DNA of 64,000 bases from Aliivibrio sp. EL58 (GCF_900312675.1 NZ_OMPC01000001.1:727633-791632); one strand, 5' to 3'. Positions 1 through 10,167 are shown, numbered from the stretch's first letter. Notes: generated from the letters alone by a model not told the origin. Made by a program: numbers and translations.

Positions 1-59
1 GAGATAATACATGGTGTGTAGAGAGCGATCCTAACGATGAGTTTTGGCGTGAAGCTTAG
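1..59 (+). CDS. C-terminal tail of an unidentified gene (partial)
   Basis: One forward frame stays open from the window edge for about 19 codons. It ends in a TAG at 57-59 with the tail ...DPNDEFWREA. A strong hairpin follows about 15 bases later, as expected at the end of a gene. The fragment is too short to assign a family. The reading frame could be chance, because only this one frame is open and the stretch is short. Confidence 0.4.
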   Translation, partial: DNTWCVESDPNDEFWREA

Positions 60-73
60 GGTTTGAAATGAGA

Positions 74-122
74 AATGGCCGCGACTCTCACTAAGGCAGT
101 ATAAGTGAGAAGCGCGGCCATT
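74..122. terminator. Long hairpin between converging genes
   Basis: The arms AATGGCCGCG...CTCACT and AGTGAG...CGCGGCCATT pair almost completely around an 11-base loop. The hairpin sits between a gene end on the + strand and the end of the hydrolase gene on the - strand, so it may stop transcription from both sides. There is no long T-run. Confidence 0.6.
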
Positions 123-152
123 AATGTTTACGGTATGACTAAAAATCGTGAA

Positions 153-1415
153 TTAGATGCGATCATTAATAAAGTTAGTGATTGAATCTGCAGCTTCTTG
201 GCCTTCTGGGCAGTGTCCTTCCTCACCATAAAACTCAACCACACCTTGTGTTGATAGCGCCGCTGTTTTTTGCATGTCTTCTGCTGAAGCAACCATATCA
301 CCTGATGTGTTGATCACTAGCAGTGGGGTGTTCATGCGTGGTTTGCCATCAAAGTAACCTTTAGTTTTTAAAGACAGTGGAACCGTCAGCTCACCAAATG
401 AATCCAGTTTAGTGATGTCTGCACCAATACGTTGACCAAAAGATTGTGAGGTCATTAGTGGCAGTTTAGGGAATAAGAAAGGCTTGGTTAATACGCCATC
501 CACAACGGCACAACGAGCAACAATGGCTTTTAGCTCTGGGTTATCTATCGCAAATTCCATTAATGGAATACCAGCGCCAGATTGTGACAGAACAGCAATG
601 CGTGTGTTGTCGATACGATCGTCATTTTTTACGAACGCAAGAGCGGCATCGTGTGCTTCGGTCTCTTTACCTAGTTCTAATATGATGTTGTTGTTTAAGC
701 CTGCACCTGGCATATCAAACGTTAGTACTGCTGTGCCGTTGTTTACGGTGTCAATAAGAGAGCTATGATGTTCAACTAATGCTTTATCTACGCCGCCTGT
801 CCATAATACAACAGGGGCTTTTTTCGTCCCTTTTGGAAGGTGAAGGATGCCAGTGATGTATGCTGGTGAGATTGATTTATCTGCTAATGGTAATTTTACC
901 TTTTCTACATTCTCGCGACGTAATGTAGCTGCTTGTATATACGCATCAACCGATTTGTTTAGTGCAGTAAGTTCGTTAGCTTGGTGCAGGTTCGGGTAGC
1001 TTGCGATTAACCAAAACGTTGATGCTTTTTGATATAAAGCGGCAGCGGCTATGCCTGTTACTTGCTTGGCTTGTAGGTTAAAGCGTTCGGCTTCTTTTGC
1101 AAACTCAAACGTCCAGTGGCCTTGTGTGTTTTCATTAGTTGCATCGCGCAGTTTTTTGCCTGCATCAATGCGAGTAAGCACCGCTGCAATTTCAGACTCT
1201 GTTACCCCCATCTCAACCCAGCTATCTAAACGTAGTTCTCGATACCAATTTTCTTGCCCTTCTACAATAAGCTCTGCGCCACGAAAGTTTTGGTGACCTT
1301 CGATGTTTGTCGCGGTATTACTTACGATATCAATGGATGTTTCAGCTGCTGTAGAAGAGGTGCCAAAGGCAGAAAGTGAAGCAGCAATAAATAGAGCAAG
1401 AAGTGGTTTTTTCAT
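153..1415 (-). CDS. Exported alpha/beta hydrolase (FrsA-like)
   Basis: The protein has 420 residues and begins with a signal peptide (MKKPLLALFIAASLSAFG..., cleavage near residue 24), so it is probably periplasmic. Residues about 185-420 form an alpha/beta-hydrolase fold. The probable nucleophile is Ser279 in S-Q-S-G-A, with Asp373 (SGDMV) and His401 (EEGHCPEG) in the expected positions for the acid and base. The elbow lacks the first glycine of the usual G-x-S-x-G. It resembles the FrsA/YafA (DUF1100) esterase-like group, but the substrate is unknown. The start is supported by AGGAG nine bases before the ATG. It stands alone. Confidence 0.75.
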   Translation of the reverse strand: MKKPLLALFIAASLSAFGTSSTAAETSIDIVSNTATNIEGHQNFRGAELIVEGQENWYRELRLDSWVEMGVTESEIAAVLTRIDAGKKLRDATNENTQGHWTFEFAKEAERFNLQAKQVTGIAAAALYQKASTFWLIASYPNLHQANELTALNKSVDAYIQAATLRRENVEKVKLPLADKSISPAYITGILHLPKGTKKAPVVLWTGGVDKALVEHHSSLIDTVNNGTAVLTFDMPGAGLNNNIILELGKETEAHDAALAFVKNDDRIDNTRIAVLSQSGAGIPLMEFAIDNPELKAIVARCAVVDGVLTKPFLFPKLPLMTSQSFGQRIGADITKLDSFGELTVPLSLKTKGYFDGKPRMNTPLLVINTSGDMVASAEDMQKTAALSTQGVVEFYGEEGHCPEGQEAADSITNFINDRI

Positions 1416-1515
1416 GATGTCGGCTCCTATATGAGATTGAGTTCAGTATAAGAGGCTTAATGTAAAAAAAATGTCAAAGAGGATTAAGTAATCGTTATTT
1501 TTATTAGAAGTATGA

Positions 1516-1551
1516 TAAAAAAATGACCTTGGCGATAAAGGCCAAGGTCAT
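1516..1551 (-). terminator. Terminator of the DASS transporter gene
   Basis: ATGACCTTGGC and GCCAAGGTCAT form a perfect 11-bp stem around a 7-base loop. On the minus strand the stem is followed by a run of seven T. It lies about 40 bases past the stop codon of the transporter. Confidence 0.85.
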
Positions 1552-1590
1552 GTTGTTTATGTAGTGGTTCTTAATTAAGCGCGGTCTAGG

Positions 1591-2994
1591 TTATGCCCAG
1601 AAGATAGAAGCAAATGCCGTTAAGATAACAATACACACTAGGTTTAGATAAACACCAACGCGCATCATCTCAGATTGTTTTATATGACCCGAGCCAAACA
1701 CAATGGCATTTGGTGGTGTAGCAACGGGTAGCATAAAGGCACAAGAGGCTGAGATAGCTATCATGGCTGAAAGCACCACAGGCGAGATCCCAAGTACTTC
1801 GGCAACACTGGCAAACACAGGAATAAGCAGTGCAGCACTGGCGGTATTACTGGCAAATTCGGTTAAGAACACAACGAACGCCGCAACAGTTAAAATGGTA
1901 AATAAGATCCCAGCTTGCGATAAAATATCACTTAGGCTGTGCGCTAAGAAGCTACTTGTTCCTGTCGCTTTTAAGATGTTACTTAAACAAATACCACCGC
2001 CAAATAACAGTAGAACGCCCCAGTCTGTGGTTTTTTCAACGTCTTTCCAATGCACGACTCGAGAGAATCCAAGTAAGACGATAGCCATTAGTGCGACTAA
2101 GGTATCGAATTTCGAGAAACCACCTAGCATGGCATTGATTGGTTTACTGAATATCCATAGCGTAACGGTAAGACCAAAGATCATAAGGGTAACGATTTTA
2201 CCTTTATCCCAAGTTACAGGTTCATGGTTTAGTTCGAATACTTCATTTAGATTTGGTTTTAGCATTACATACAATAGAGCAACGGTAACAGGCAATAGAA
2301 TTAAGGTTACAGGGACCCCAAATGCCATCCATTCTGTAAAGCTTAACCCGACTTCAGCCGCTGCAATTGCATTTGGTGGGCTACCTACGATAGTGGATAT
2401 ACCACCAATACTTGCACAATAAGCGATACCTAAAAGCACAAATACGTAAGTGTTATGACCGGTTTTTGAGTTTACTTTACTTAGTACGCCCAATACTAAT
2501 GGCAACATCATGGCTGTGGTGGCGGTGTTACTTATCCACATTGATAAACCAGCAGTGACACCAAATAGCATATAAACCGCAGTACTCATTTTGCCGTTGG
2601 CTAAGACCAGTACTTTATCGGCGATGACTTTATCAAGTTCTTGTCGATGTAGAGCAGCAGCTAGAGCAAAGCCACCTAAAAATAAGAAGATGATTGGATT
2701 TGAAAAATTACTCAGGGCTTTTGATGTATCAAAGATCCCAAAAGCAACGGCAAGTAGGGGAACAAGTAATGCGGTAATACTGACGTGCAGTGCTTCAGTT
2801 AACCATAAGATGGCAACAAAAACTAAGATACTTAAGCCAAGAACGACATTTTGCTCAAACGGTAAAAATTTATACATTAAAGCAAAAAGAACAATATCGG
2901 CGAGGATAATAAAACTGTTTCTACTTAAGAACCATTCCTTGGTATTTGTGGGTAATGGGATGTGTTCATTTTTATCTATTTCATTTTTGTGCAT
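1591..2994 (-). CDS. DASS/SLC13-family sodium:anion (dicarboxylate) symporter
   Basis: This is an inner-membrane transporter of about 467 residues with 11-13 hydrophobic segments. Two family signatures are visible: [14 protein letters not shown] in the first half and the C-terminal [13 protein letters not shown] block. These are the Na+/substrate-binding hairpins of SLC13 carriers such as VcINDY. Substrates are likely C4-dicarboxylates or related anions (inference). The frame is open further upstream, but I place the start at the ATG at 2994 ([10 protein letters not shown]), which has GGAG six bases before it. The extra 52 residues would be atypical for the family. Not in an operon. Confidence 0.88.
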   Translation of the reverse strand: MHKNEIDKNEHIPLPTNTKEWFLSRNSFIILADIVLFALMYKFLPFEQNVVLGLSILVFVAILWLTEALHVSITALLVPLLAVAFGIFDTSKALSNFSNPIIFLFLGGFALAAALHRQELDKVIADKVLVLANGKMSTAVYMLFGVTAGLSMWISNTATTAMMLPLVLGVLSKVNSKTGHNTYVFVLLGIAYCASIGGISTIVGSPPNAIAAAEVGLSFTEWMAFGVPVTLILLPVTVALLYVMLKPNLNEVFELNHEPVTWDKGKIVTLMIFGLTVTLWIFSKPINAMLGGFSKFDTLVALMAIVLLGFSRVVHWKDVEKTTDWGVLLLFGGGICLSNILKATGTSSFLAHSLSDILSQAGILFTILTVAAFVVFLTEFASNTASAALLIPVFASVAEVLGISPVVLSAMIAISASCAFMLPVATPPNAIVFGSGHIKQSEMMRVGVYLNLVCIVILTAFASIFWA

Positions 2995-3261
2995 GACGAG
3001 CTCCATTCTAACGATGAATTTCAGACTAACTTGGGCGTCATTGTTACAGAATATTAACCTGAGTAAATAAAAGGTTATTAAGATTGTCGTTTTGATCGTT
3101 TTACTGTTTTCATAACTATGCGGGGACTCACTTTTTAAACAGATTTTCATCTAAAGTTGTTGTTTTTGTGTTAATTGTTATTTGCGGAAATGGTACTGAT
3201 TTGAGAGGTTTTTTGGGGCTGTGTGGCGTGGTGTTTTTATCAATTTACAGTAGGTTAAATC
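2995..3261. other. Intergenic region upstream of the DASS gene
   Basis: This stretch of about 270 bases separates the transporter start from the pflB terminator. It is A/T-rich and must hold the transporter promoter. I could not pick out a convincing operator in it. Confidence 0.4.
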
Positions 3262-3300
3262 AAAAAAAACCAACGTCATCATAAATAATGAACGTTGGTT
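3262..3300 (-). terminator. Terminator of pflB
   Basis: CCAACGT (3270-3276) pairs with ACGTTGG (3292-3298), extended by flanking A/T pairs. On the minus strand the stem is followed by eight T. It lies 28 bases past the pflB stop. Confidence 0.8.
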
Positions 3301-3327
3301 TTAATTCATAAAAACAGTAACTCTGTT

Positions 3328-5625
3328 TTACATGTGGTTTGTAAATGTACGGGTAATCACGTCTTGCTGTTGTTCACGAGTCAGTGAGTTAAAACGCACT
3401 GCATAACCTGATACACGAATGGTTAATTGTGGGTATTTTTCTGGGTGATCAACTGCATCTAATAATGTATCGCGGTTTAGCACGTTAACATTAAGATGTT
3501 GGCCACCTTCAACCCCGTCATTAACATTTGCAGCTTCGTGGTGGAAGTAACCATCCATAAGAGCAGCAAGGTTTTGTTTTTGTGCTTCGTCATCTTTACC
3601 TAATGCACTTGGTACGATTGAGAAGGTGTAAGAAATACCATCTTTAGCATAAGCAAACGGCAGTTTAGATACTGATGTTAGTGACGCGACAGCACCGTTC
3701 TCATCACGACCGTGCATTGGGTTTGCACCAGGTCCAAAAGGCATACCAGCACGGCGACCATCCGGAGTGTTACCTGTTTTCTTACCGTACACAACGTTTG
3801 AGGTGATGGTAAGAATCGATTGTGTTGGAATGGCTTCTCGGTACATGCTCATTTTTTGAATTTTTTTCATGAAGCGTTCAACAAGATCACAAGCAATGTC
3901 ATCAACACGGTCATCGTTGTTACCGAATTTAGGGTAATCCCCTTCGATGTTAAAATCGATGGCTACGCCGTCTTCGTCACGAACTGGTGTTACTTTCGCA
4001 AATTTAATCGCTGCTAATGAGTCAGCAACCACTGATAGACCAGCAATACCACAAGCCATAGTGCGGCGCACATCGCGATCCATTAATGCCATTAGTGACG
4101 CTTCGTAGCTATAACGGTCATGTGAGTAATGAATGATGTTTAATGCAGTTACGTATTGGGTCGCTAACCAATCTAGCATTGAATCAAAACGTGGCATTAA
4201 GTTATCAAAGTCAAGAACCTCATCGGTTACTTTGTCTACTTTTGGTCCAACTTGTGATTTTGATTTTTCATCGACACCGCCATTGATGGTATAAAGCAAT
4301 GCTTTAGCAAGGTTGGCACGAGCGCCAAAGAATTGCATGTGTTTACCCACTACTTGCGGGCTGACACAACATGCAATAGCGTAATCATCGTTATCGAAAT
4401 CTGGACGCATTAAATCGTCGTTTTCATACTGAACTGATGAGGTATCAATAGACACTTTTGCTGCGTATTTTTTAAAGGCGATAGGCAGTTGTTCTGACCA
4501 AAGAATGGTCATGTTTGGCTCTGGTGCTGGGCCCATTGTGTGTAGTGTATGTAGGTAACGGAATGTGGTTTTCGTTACTAATGTACGGCCATCAACCCCC
4601 ATACCTGCCATTGCTTCTGTGGCCCAAATTGGGTCGCCAGAGAACAGTGAATCGTATTCTGGTGTACGTAGGAAGCGAACCATACGCAATTTCATGATGA
4701 AGTGATCAACCATTTCTTGCGCTTGTTCTTCAGTGATCAATCCATTGGCAATATCACGCTCTACATAGACATCAATAAAGGTAGACGTGCGGCCTAGTGA
4801 CATTGCTGCCCCATTTTGTGATTTAACCGCAGCAAGATAACCAAAGTAGGTAAATTGAATCGCTTCTTGGGCTGTTTTAGCCGGTAAAGACATATCAATA
4901 CCGTATTTTAGGCCCATCTGAAGAATGTCTTCTAAGGCTTGAATTTGGTCTGCTAATTCTTCACGAAGGCGCATTGTTTTTTCAAGATCTTGACCTTGTT
5001 CAAGGAAGGCTTGAGTTGAGTTGTATTGCTCTTTTTTGTCAGCTTTTAAGAAATCAATGCCGTAAAGCGCTAAACGACGGTAGTCACCAATGATACGGCC
5101 GCGGCCATAAGCATCTGGAAGCCCTGTGATAATGCCTGACTTACGGCATGCAAGGATGTCTTTAGTGTAAAGATCAAAGCATGCTTTGTTGTGTGTTTTG
5201 CGATATTCCGTGAATATTTTTTCTACGCTTGGATCTAATTCACGACCGTAAACTTCACATGAACTTTTCACCATACGAATACCACCATTAGCGATAATAG
5301 ATCGTTTTAGTGGTTTATCTGTTTGTAGACCGACGATTTTTTCGAGATCTTTATTAATGTAACCCGCGTCATGAGAAATGATGGTTGAAGGTAAGCTGGT
5401 ATCAAAATCAACAGGAGCATGAGTTCGGCTCTCTTGTTTAATGCCTTCTAATACATTGTTCCAAAGAGAGGTTGTTGACTCGGTTACCTCAGCAAGAAAA
5501 GATTCATCACCTTCATAAGGAGTGTAGTTGGTTTGAATAAAATCACGAGTGTTAACATTCTTTTGCCATTCACCGTTATTAAAACCGTGCCATGCTTCTA
5601 TCATACCAGTAGTTGGAATAGTCAT
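3328..5625 (-). CDS. pflB: Formate C-acetyltransferase (pyruvate formate-lyase)
   Basis: This 765-residue glycyl-radical enzyme converts pyruvate and CoA to acetyl-CoA and formate in anaerobic fermentation. The catalytic cysteine pair is Cys419-Cys420 (IACCVSP). The radical glycine is Gly740 in RVSGYAVRF, 26 residues from the end. Length and motif spacing match E. coli PflB/TdcE. The activating radical-SAM enzyme PflA and the formate channel FocA, usual neighbours of pflB, are absent here, so activation must come from elsewhere in the genome. It is transcribed alone, with a divergent 455-base spacer to gbpA. It could be a second, TdcE-like isozyme. Confidence 0.93.
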   Translation of the reverse strand: MTIPTTGMIEAWHGFNNGEWQKNVNTRDFIQTNYTPYEGDESFLAEVTESTTSLWNNVLEGIKQESRTHAPVDFDTSLPSTIISHDAGYINKDLEKIVGLQTDKPLKRSIIANGGIRMVKSSCEVYGRELDPSVEKIFTEYRKTHNKACFDLYTKDILACRKSGIITGLPDAYGRGRIIGDYRRLALYGIDFLKADKKEQYNSTQAFLEQGQDLEKTMRLREELADQIQALEDILQMGLKYGIDMSLPAKTAQEAIQFTYFGYLAAVKSQNGAAMSLGRTSTFIDVYVERDIANGLITEEQAQEMVDHFIMKLRMVRFLRTPEYDSLFSGDPIWATEAMAGMGVDGRTLVTKTTFRYLHTLHTMGPAPEPNMTILWSEQLPIAFKKYAAKVSIDTSSVQYENDDLMRPDFDNDDYAIACCVSPQVVGKHMQFFGARANLAKALLYTINGGVDEKSKSQVGPKVDKVTDEVLDFDNLMPRFDSMLDWLATQYVTALNIIHYSHDRYSYEASLMALMDRDVRRTMACGIAGLSVVADSLAAIKFAKVTPVRDEDGVAIDFNIEGDYPKFGNNDDRVDDIACDLVERFMKKIQKMSMYREAIPTQSILTITSNVVYGKKTGNTPDGRRAGMPFGPGANPMHGRDENGAVASLTSVSKLPFAYAKDGISYTFSIVPSALGKDDEAQKQNLAALMDGYFHHEAANVNDGVEGGQHLNVNVLNRDTLLDAVDHPEKYPQLTIRVSGYAVRFNSLTREQQQDVITRTFTNHM

Positions 5626-6080
5626 AATGCTTACCTATCTTTAATTATTTTTAATCGGGCATGATATTTTAAGAAATAAATAACAAGCCGTTTTTTGTCT
5701 GGAAATGATCTTATTCCTAAGAGCTATATGAGTAAAATGAATGCTTTTCATTTTTAAAATGCATTTAATGCATATATTAAGGAGGGGATTTACTGTATTA
5801 ATTAACTGATTCATCTAATAATTACGTTGTTTTTATGTGAATTTACACCTTGCTTTGGTTTCATTTGGATAAATATATAGACGATGTTTATTTCAAATTC
5901 GTGATTTATAAAATAAGTAATAGAGTTTTATGAATGGGTGTATGAACAAATTGTAACGAGGTTTGTATGGCTATTTTGTTTTGTGATTTGACTTCCAATT
6001 AGTAGCAATATCAGTCGTTTATATTCTTATTATCGACTAAATTTTTGCGAGAAAAAACAATAATACTAAAAGGAAATATT
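5626..6080. other. Divergent regulatory spacer pflB/gbpA
   Basis: This A/T-rich gap of 455 bases must carry both promoters. I looked for a c-di-GMP-I riboswitch, known upstream of gbpA in V. cholerae, and for clear FNR or CRP palindromes. I could not find a convincing example of any of them. Confidence 0.45.
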
Positions 6081-7553
6081 ATGAACAAATGCTCAAAAAA
6101 AATGGCCTTAGCGTTGTCGTTAATGGCTGCAAGTACGGGTGCTTCAGCCCATGGTTATGTATCTGAAACAAATGGTGGTATTGCTGGTTCTCGTGCGGCA
6201 CTGTGTAAGTTTCCAACCTCTGATACTCAAGAAAAAAATACAAATTGTGGCTCTGTGCAATGGGAGCCTCAAAGTGTTGAAGGCCCTGAAGGCTTTCCTG
6301 AAAATGGCCCAGCAGATGGTCAAATCGCAGGAGCAGGCTTGGTTCAGTTCTCTGAGCTAAATGAACAAACGTCTGATCGTTGGGTAAAGCGTCCAATTAC
6401 TGCAGGTGCACAAACGTTTGAATGGACGTTCACAGCTAACCACGTAACAAAAACGTGGAAGTACTACATGACAAAACAGAACTGGAATCAAAATTCAGTA
6501 TTAACGCGTGACTCTTTTGACTTGACGCCGTTCTGTGAACTTGATTACAACATGGCAAAACCGCCGCTATACCCACAAACATTCTCTCATGAGTGTGTGG
6601 TTCCTGAGCGTAAAGGTTATCAAGTGATCCTTGCTGTTTGGGATGTGGGCGATACTGCAGCGGCATTCTATAACGTAATTGATGTGAAATTTGAAGGTGA
6701 TGGCGGTGTGGTTGACCCAACTTGGACTCAAGGTGGTCAAATTAATCCTACGCGTGATCTAAATGTGGGCGACCGTGTGTTTACTCGTGTATTTGATGCA
6801 TCGGGCGAAAACAGCGCTTTATCGACAAGCGTAACGATTGAAAATGCAACTCAAGGTCAAGCAAATAACTGGACGCATGCATTAGCAACTAAGGTGAACC
6901 AAGAGCAAACTAATATTGGTGCTGGTCAGCTAAACGATAAAGGTGAATTTGTACCTGTATTTGGTTCAAACCCTGTGTATTTAAAAGCAGGAAGTGGCCT
7001 AAAGAGTGTTGAGATTGGTTACCAAATTGAAACGCCAGAGCCAACGTATGAGTTAGATATTCAAGGTCTAGAGTCTATGTATACCATTGGTGATACAGCG
7101 ACAGAATTAGATCTTAATCTATATGCTGTGGGTGATATGAATGTAGAACTGACGGTTTATAACCATGCAAAAGAAGCATTATCGAACGCGGTTGTTGATC
7201 TAAAAGATGGTGATACTAAGTCAGTATTAATGACATTATCTAAATCAGAAAAAGGTCATCATATGCTTGTTTCTCGCATCAAAAATACAGAGGGCGAGTT
7301 AATTGAACAAACCACATCTGATTTCCATTTGATGGAAGAGCAAACTCCACCACCAGCGGGTGATTATGATTTCGTGTTCCCTGAGAATGTGAAAAATTAC
7401 ACAGCAGGAACAAAAGTGTTAGCGGAAGATGGCGCTATCTACCAATGTAAACCATTCCCATATTCTGGTTACTGTTCACAATGGTCAGACGTGGCAACTC
7501 AATATTCTCCAGCGGTGGGTTCTCACTGGACAATGGCATGGGATAAGATCTAA
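6081..7553 (+). CDS. gbpA: GbpA-type chitin-binding lytic polysaccharide monooxygenase (AA10)
   Basis: This secreted protein of 490 residues binds chitin/GlcNAc and oxidatively cleaves chitin; GbpA also acts as a colonisation adhesin in vibrios. The signal peptide ends at ...ASA, leaving His24 (HGYV) as the mature N-terminal copper ligand. His121 (TANHVTKTW) fits the second histidine of the copper brace. The AA10 domain covers about 24-200, two middle domains follow, and a C-terminal chitin-binding module (about 435-490) has YDFVFP...[15 protein letters not shown]. The length matches V. cholerae GbpA (485). The start at 6081 is chosen over an in-frame upstream codon because AAGGAAA lies in front and the signal peptide then begins cleanly ([10 protein letters not shown]). 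Confidence 0.93.
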   Translation: MNKCSKKMALALSLMAASTGASAHGYVSETNGGIAGSRAALCKFPTSDTQEKNTNCGSVQWEPQSVEGPEGFPENGPADGQIAGAGLVQFSELNEQTSDRWVKRPITAGAQTFEWTFTANHVTKTWKYYMTKQNWNQNSVLTRDSFDLTPFCELDYNMAKPPLYPQTFSHECVVPERKGYQVILAVWDVGDTAAAFYNVIDVKFEGDGGVVDPTWTQGGQINPTRDLNVGDRVFTRVFDASGENSALSTSVTIENATQGQANNWTHALATKVNQEQTNIGAGQLNDKGEFVPVFGSNPVYLKAGSGLKSVEIGYQIETPEPTYELDIQGLESMYTIGDTATELDLNLYAVGDMNVELTVYNHAKEALSNAVVDLKDGDTKSVLMTLSKSEKGHHMLVSRIKNTEGELIEQTTSDFHLMEEQTPPPAGDYDFVFPENVKNYTAGTKVLAEDGAIYQCKPFPYSGYCSQWSDVATQYSPAVGSHWTMAWDKI

Positions 7554-7570
7554 CTAAAATTGATATCATC

Positions 7571-7604
7571 ATTGGCCGTATATTTTTAATATGGCCAATT
7601 TTTT
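7571..7604 (+). terminator. Terminator between gbpA and the cytochrome b561 gene
   Basis: ATTGGCC...TATA pairs with ATAT GGCCAAT and is followed by six T. It lies between the gbpA stop and the next gene, whose start is only 12 bases further on. Read-through or a promoter inside the region is needed to express that gene. Confidence 0.75.
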
Positions 7605-7615
7605 AAAGAGTTTAT

Positions 7616-8164
7616 ATGAATTTACAAACTTCTTATGATCGTTTTAGTCAAATATTGCATTGGGTTATGGCTGTTATTATTATTTACGCCACCATCGCAG
7701 GCTATGTTATGCATTTAGTCATTAATAGCAATAAAGAACTGTTTTATACGCTATCAATTATGAATATGTCACTAGCAACGGTGGGAACCATTTTGTTTAT
7801 TGTTCGCTGGCTTTGGTCTTATTTCCGTCCTGCGGTTAAGGCGGTCAAACACAATAATATGACAGAAGCAAATATTGCGCACTTTATGCATGCTCTATTG
7901 TACTTTTTAATGTTCATTGTTTTTATTTCTGGTTATCTGATGCTAGAAAGCCCGTATCAATTTTTCTGGCTATTTAGTATAGATAACATGGTCGAAGAAC
8001 TCGTGATTAATCAATTCTTTTTTATGGTTCATCGGGTGGGGTGTATTGCGTTAGCATGTAGTGTGATAATTCATATTATAGCGGCTTGCTACCATCATTA
8101 TGTTCGAAAAAATAATCTGTTTGATAGAATGACCAAAAGTAATAAATCTTTGAAAGCAATCTAA
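7616..8164 (+). CDS. Cytochrome b561 family membrane protein
   Basis: The protein has 182 residues, four predicted transmembrane helices and paired histidines suited to binding haem b: LHWVMA near residue 15, AHFMHALLYF near 90, and MVHR plus IIHIIAACYHHY in the last helix. This is the pattern of the CybB/YodB cytochrome b561 family, which moves electrons between the quinone pool and a periplasmic acceptor. It follows gbpA on the same strand after a terminator hairpin. Whether it donates electrons to the copper enzyme GbpA is speculation. Confidence 0.82.
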   Translation: MNLQTSYDRFSQILHWVMAVIIIYATIAGYVMHLVINSNKELFYTLSIMNMSLATVGTILFIVRWLWSYFRPAVKAVKHNNMTEANIAHFMHALLYFLMFIVFISGYLMLESPYQFFWLFSIDNMVEELVINQFFFMVHRVGCIALACSVIIHIIAACYHHYVRKNNLFDRMTKSNKSLKAI

Positions 8165-8186
8165 TACGACCAAAATATGCTGCGTT

Positions 8187-8216
8187 AAAAGGCCTTTAGA
8201 AATAAGGGCCTTTTTT
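8187..8216 (+). terminator. Terminator after the cytochrome b561 gene
   Basis: AAAAGGCC and GGGCCTTTTTT form a stem around TTTAGAAATAA, followed by a T-run. The T-run reaches the stop codon of the converging small gene. Confidence 0.8.
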
Positions 8217-8499
8217 ATTTTACTCGTATTAATCGATGCTCTACATTATTAAGTATCAGTACCACTATTTGGGATCGTTTCATCGCATCGACTTTTTCAA
8301 TCATTTCAGGGCTATACTGCCTTTTTACCATCCACTGCATTGGTTCTTGGAAGTTATCTTCATTAATAATGAAGGATTCATCGTTTAGCGTACCTTCATG
8401 GATATTGATTACCCAGATGCGTGATTGAAACTCGATGACTTCACCAATTGCCGTTTTTATTTGCTTGATGGTGTTAGAGAGTAAGTGACGAAAGTTCAT
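8215..8499 (-). CDS. Small conserved-looking protein of unknown function
   Basis: I do not recognise a family. Starting at the ATG at 8499 (MNFRHLLSNTIKQIK), which has TAAGAG in front, the product has 94 residues, is soluble and has no signal peptide. The frame is open 25 codons further upstream, but that extension is hydrophobic and overlaps the region where promoters for this gene and the divergent YgjP-like gene should lie. Codon use looks genuine. It converges on the cytochrome gene. Confidence 0.55.
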   Translation of the reverse strand: MNFRHLLSNTIKQIKTAIGEVIEFQSRIWVINIHEGTLNDESFIINEDNFQEPMQWMVKRQYSPEMIEKVDAMKRSQIVVLILNNVEHRLIRVK

Positions 8500-8613
8500 A
8501 AAATCTCTTAGGGTAAAATAGAAAAGTGAAGAAAGAAGAGAGGGTAGAGTAGCGATAAAGAAAGTAGGGTACAATAGCGCATTATGAGTAAAATGAGATC
8601 ATGAGTATAAAGC

Positions 8614-9105
8614 ATGACTAAGTTACGTTATTTAAAAGGCTATCCTGAGCATATCTTGGCACAAGTTGAGCCGATGGTTGCGAATGGTAAATTAGCGGAG
8701 TGGGTGAAGAATAAATACCCAACAATGCATGATATTACTTCTGAAAAGGCATTGTTTGATTACACTCAAGCATTGAAAAATAAGTACATCAAAAAGTCTT
8801 CACCATTAAGTAAGGTGGTGTATGACCCTAAAATTCATATTGTAAATAATGCGCTGGGTTTACATACGTTCGTGTCACGTATACATGGCAATAAGTTAAA
8901 AGCAAAAAATGAGATACGTATATCGAGTGTCTTTCGTAAAGCGCCTGAGCCATTGCTTCGTATGCTGGTGGTGCATGAGTTAGCTCATATTAAAGAGAAG
9001 GCACATAACAAAGCATTTTATGCCTTATGTTGCCATATGGAGCCGGACTACCACCAGTTAGAGTTTGATGCGCGTTTGTATTTAACCTATTTAGAAACAT
9101 TATAG
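8614..9105 (+). CDS. YgjP-like zinc metallopeptidase-domain protein
   Basis: This 163-residue cytosolic protein carries the zinc-binding motif HELAH (His121-His125) followed by KEKAHNKAFYALCCHMEPDY. That is the signature of the YgjP/DUF45 (WLM-like) family. In E. coli the homologue has 167 residues. The biological substrate is not established. The N-terminal half (KLRYLKGYPEHILAQVEPM...) resembles Vibrio members of the group. It is monocistronic, and the next gene is convergent. Confidence 0.8.
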   Translation: MTKLRYLKGYPEHILAQVEPMVANGKLAEWVKNKYPTMHDITSEKALFDYTQALKNKYIKKSSPLSKVVYDPKIHIVNNALGLHTFVSRIHGNKLKAKNEIRISSVFRKAPEPLLRMLVVHELAHIKEKAHNKAFYALCCHMEPDYHQLEFDARLYLTYLETL

Positions 9106-9137
9106 ATTTTATATAGGCTAGCAAGTTTTGGGGGTGT

Positions 9138-9524
9138 CTATTTATCGATGCCCTGTTCTTTGCGCTCTTCTTCGCATTCGTAAGAGGCCATTTCAAACTC
9201 ACGGCAGATCCACGGTCGGTTTTCATAAATAGTACACATTAGTGTTTCGCGATCAACTGCAGCACACCAGCCATCATCTAGGCGTAACATAACCTCGCCT
9301 CCCCAATCATCATGATCAATATACTCTTCTGGTACGCCAGTGTCGGTAATGATCATCACTTCTAATTTACAGCAGCACGCCTGGCAGTTCTCACAAGTGA
9401 TGCCAGAAGCGGTATTTGATGAGGCTGATGTTAGCAGAGATTCTGTAGACGATGATTCAGTCAGGACTGTGATGTCGATAGCGTTGATGGTCATAGGTAT
9501 CATTATTTTTATCAATATATGCAC
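9138..9524 (-). CDS. YkgJ-family cysteine-cluster protein
   Basis: The product has up to 128 residues and the motif CENCQACCCKLEV, followed by C-AAVD, LMCTIY and WICREFE. This is the Cys pattern of the YkgJ/UPF0153 zinc- or iron-chelating family. Its function is unknown; an Fe-S or metal site is inferred from the cysteines. The start is unclear: the longest frame begins with GTG at 9524, with ATG alternatives at 9503 and 9494, and none has a good ribosome-binding site. The C-terminus is strongly acidic. Confidence 0.7.
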   Translation of the reverse strand: MHILIKIMIPMTINAIDITVLTESSSTESLLTSASSNTASGITCENCQACCCKLEVMIITDTGVPEEYIDHDDWGGEVMLRLDDGWCAAVDRETLMCTIYENRPWICREFEMASYECEEERKEQGIDK

Positions 9525-9801
9525 TAGGATAACTCAGATAGTGAGATATCTCGAATAATAAAAACCAAATAGAAGAAAAAGAAAGTCGTGAGAAAATAGA
9601 GGGATAAAAAGTGATGTTGCGCAATGACTTTTCTCTAGGGTAGAACCTTAAATGTAGTTCAACTGATATAATTAAAGATAGTGTTTTTTAGAAAAAAAAT
9701 CACAAATATTACTCAGGTCACATTATGGGATAAATTGGTTTAACAACCGTAATCGGCTTTGCTAAATATACACCTGAAGAGTATGGATTTAGGAGGTTAT
9801 T

Positions 9802-9996
9802 ATGTCTATTAATTCTATTGATCACGGTGAAATCACCGACATTAAAGGCAAGTATGAAATTGCCGATGAAGTAGTTACAGATATTACGCAATGTCAAAAG
9901 AGAACAGAAGCACGTCGTCGTATTGAAGCAATGCGAGAAATCAGAGAAAGTGGTCTTACGCTTTCAGAAGCCAGAGACTTAGGTCTTATCCATTAA
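9802..9996 (+). CDS. Small basic/acidic protein of unknown function
   Basis: This 64-residue ORF is preceded by a near-perfect Shine-Dalgarno (AGGAGG, seven bases before ATG), which makes translation very likely. The C-terminal half is a charged helix (RTEARRRIEAMREIRES) ending in a short SxxEARDLGL segment. It has no membrane segment or cysteine pattern beyond a single Cys. I cannot name a family. A terminator follows, so it forms its own transcript. Confidence 0.65.
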   Translation: MSINSIDHGEITDIKGKYEIADEVVTDITQCQKRTEARRRIEAMREIRESGLTLSEARDLGLIH

Positions 9997-10036
9997 CGTT
10001 TAAGTTCTACCTTCATACCTTCAGTGTTTTATTATT

Positions 10037-10061
10037 AATGCGTCTATTACGGCGCATTTTT
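10037..10061 (+). terminator. Terminator after the 64-residue gene
   Basis: AATGCG and CGCATT close a hairpin of about 22 bases, followed by a T-run. It lies 40 bases after the stop codon. Confidence 0.65.
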
Positions 10062-10167
10062 GTTGCCGGTAAGAAAAGTCCCCTGCAGTTTTAGAGGTAG
10101 ATAATATAGCGATGAAGCATTACACTTTGTGGCTATTATAAGATGTGATTAATTAAATGAGCTTGTT

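Noticed and set aside
1700-2422. Long plus-strand open frame opposite the DASS transporter
   Set aside because: It lies wholly inside a clearly coding gene on the other strand and has no family-like sequence. Similar antisense frames over pflB, helicases, fhuD, chemoreceptors and torA were rejected for the same reason.
5626-6080. Possible c-di-GMP-I riboswitch upstream of gbpA, as known in V. cholerae
   Set aside because: I searched for the conserved GGACGCAAAGC-type core and the GGGCAAACC element and found neither.
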